In this document: piece by piece, positions 63,726 through 64,000 of the stretch
How the letters are laid out: every line of letters begins with the position of its first letter
Position numbering within the stretch: the stretch's first letter is position 1
Assembly: GCA_023665805.1 (NCBI GenBank)
Contig: JAMPDJ010000007.1
Span: forward strand, 55,218-119,217
Direction of reading: 5' to 3'
DNA: 64,000 bases
Origin: Bacteroides sp.
GTDB lineage: Bacteria; Bacteroidota; Bacteroidia; Bacteroidales; Bacteroidaceae
Notes under the pieces: generated by a model
The model's database searches: none
What the model was told of the DNA's origin: nothing
The model's input: only the letters and a program-made list of their open reading frames with translations
Made by a program: the position numbers and the translations under genes

Positions 63726-64000
63726 TTATCCGTATCCCTGTTCATTATGCAGCCACTCATCATATTGACGATATAAGTTATCTATTTGCGAGTATTTTTT
63801 AATTGTTTCATGGATTTTAAATGAAATTTCAAAGGTTGAATATCCATGTGAATCATAACTTGTTGTCGCAAAAGAATGTGGGACAAACTTCTTATAGCAT
63901 GTTGAATTAGGGTTTACAATGAGGTCTGTTAGTTTCTTTATCTTGTGAAGAATCCAAATAGAAACGCACAGTTTTGTATGTTTCATTATTTGTAGGAACA
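63726..64000 (-). CDS. Hypothetical protein, possibly partial at its N-terminus
   Basis: A minus-strand frame ends at 63726. A Met at 63986 would give 86 residues (MKHTKLCVSIWILHKIKKLT...), but the frame stays open to the window edge, so the true start may lie beyond 64000. The C-terminal half is helical and charged ('IHETIKKYSQIDNLYRQYDE'). Composition is AT-rich, unlike recA and dnaK. No family recognised. Confidence 0.4.
   Translation of the reverse strand, partial: FLQIMKHTKLCVSIWILHKIKKLTDLIVNPNSTCYKKFVPHSFATTSYDSHGYSTFEISFKIHETIKKYSQIDNLYRQYDEWLHNEQGYG

Overview
The window reads as a chromosome segment of an anaerobic Bacteroidales bacterium. The closest resemblance is to Prevotella or related Bacteroidaceae/Prevotellaceae; I did not determine the genus. 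Supporting signs are promoter boxes of the Bacteroidetes type (TAnnTTTG with an upstream TTG), TonB-dependent outer-membrane uptake with a CobN-like chelatase operon, a UpxY-type NusG paralogue heading a capsule locus beside HU-like and amidase genes, host-glycan glycosidases, and a fucosidase ending in the 'YDLSGRR' tail common in Prevotella secreted proteins.

Layout. (1) 1-8173, minus strand: one tight run of seven genes built around a 1051-residue tubulin/FtsZ-like GTPase with a proline-rich region and a C-terminal GYF_2-type domain. It also holds a three-span membrane protein, a zinc-ribbon/transmembrane/MORN protein and four secreted proteins of unknown function. I cannot match this set to a described system, and it is the best candidate here for a novel one. 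(2) 8860-13572, minus: leucine biosynthesis, leuA-leuC-leuD-leuB. (3) 14022-22510, minus: a six-gene heme acquisition operon of the Porphyromonas gingivalis hmuYRSTUV type, with a short Met-rich calycin-like lipoprotein in the HmuY position. (4) 22984-33739: a phosphodiesterase-like lipoprotein, an EamA transporter, a split ThrE-type exporter preceded by a 65-residue membrane protein, a LysR regulator, a small secreted protein, and a sialidase-fucosidase pair for host glycans.

(5) 33984-58742: a capsule or exopolysaccharide locus. On the minus strand an amidase and an HU-like protein precede a gene-free 1.1-kb regulatory region. Inside that region two inverted 32-bp sites, each an 11-8-11 dyad, bracket 148 bp carrying a Bacteroidetes promoter. 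This is an invertible promoter, assembled here pointing away from the capsule genes (OFF). On the plus strand follow a upxY homologue, a hairpin, an aminotransferase, the UDP-L-FucNAc genes capEFG, wbuC, several glycosyltransferases, wzy, wzx, licD, acyl/acetyltransferases, a DUF418 protein, a nucleotidyltransferase and the initiating sugar-phosphate transferase. Three genes carry G7-G8 tracts. One tract coincides exactly with a frameshift in a glycosyltransferase and another with one of two frameshifts in an acyltransferase, so slipped-strand variation may add to promoter inversion. The locus closes with an intrinsic terminator overlapping the next promoter.

(6) 58941-63341, plus: core genes for carboxynorspermidine dehydrogenase, recA and dnaK, then an AT-rich end with a partial hypothetical gene. 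I saw no rRNA, tRNA, CRISPR array, insertion sequence or recombinase gene in the window.
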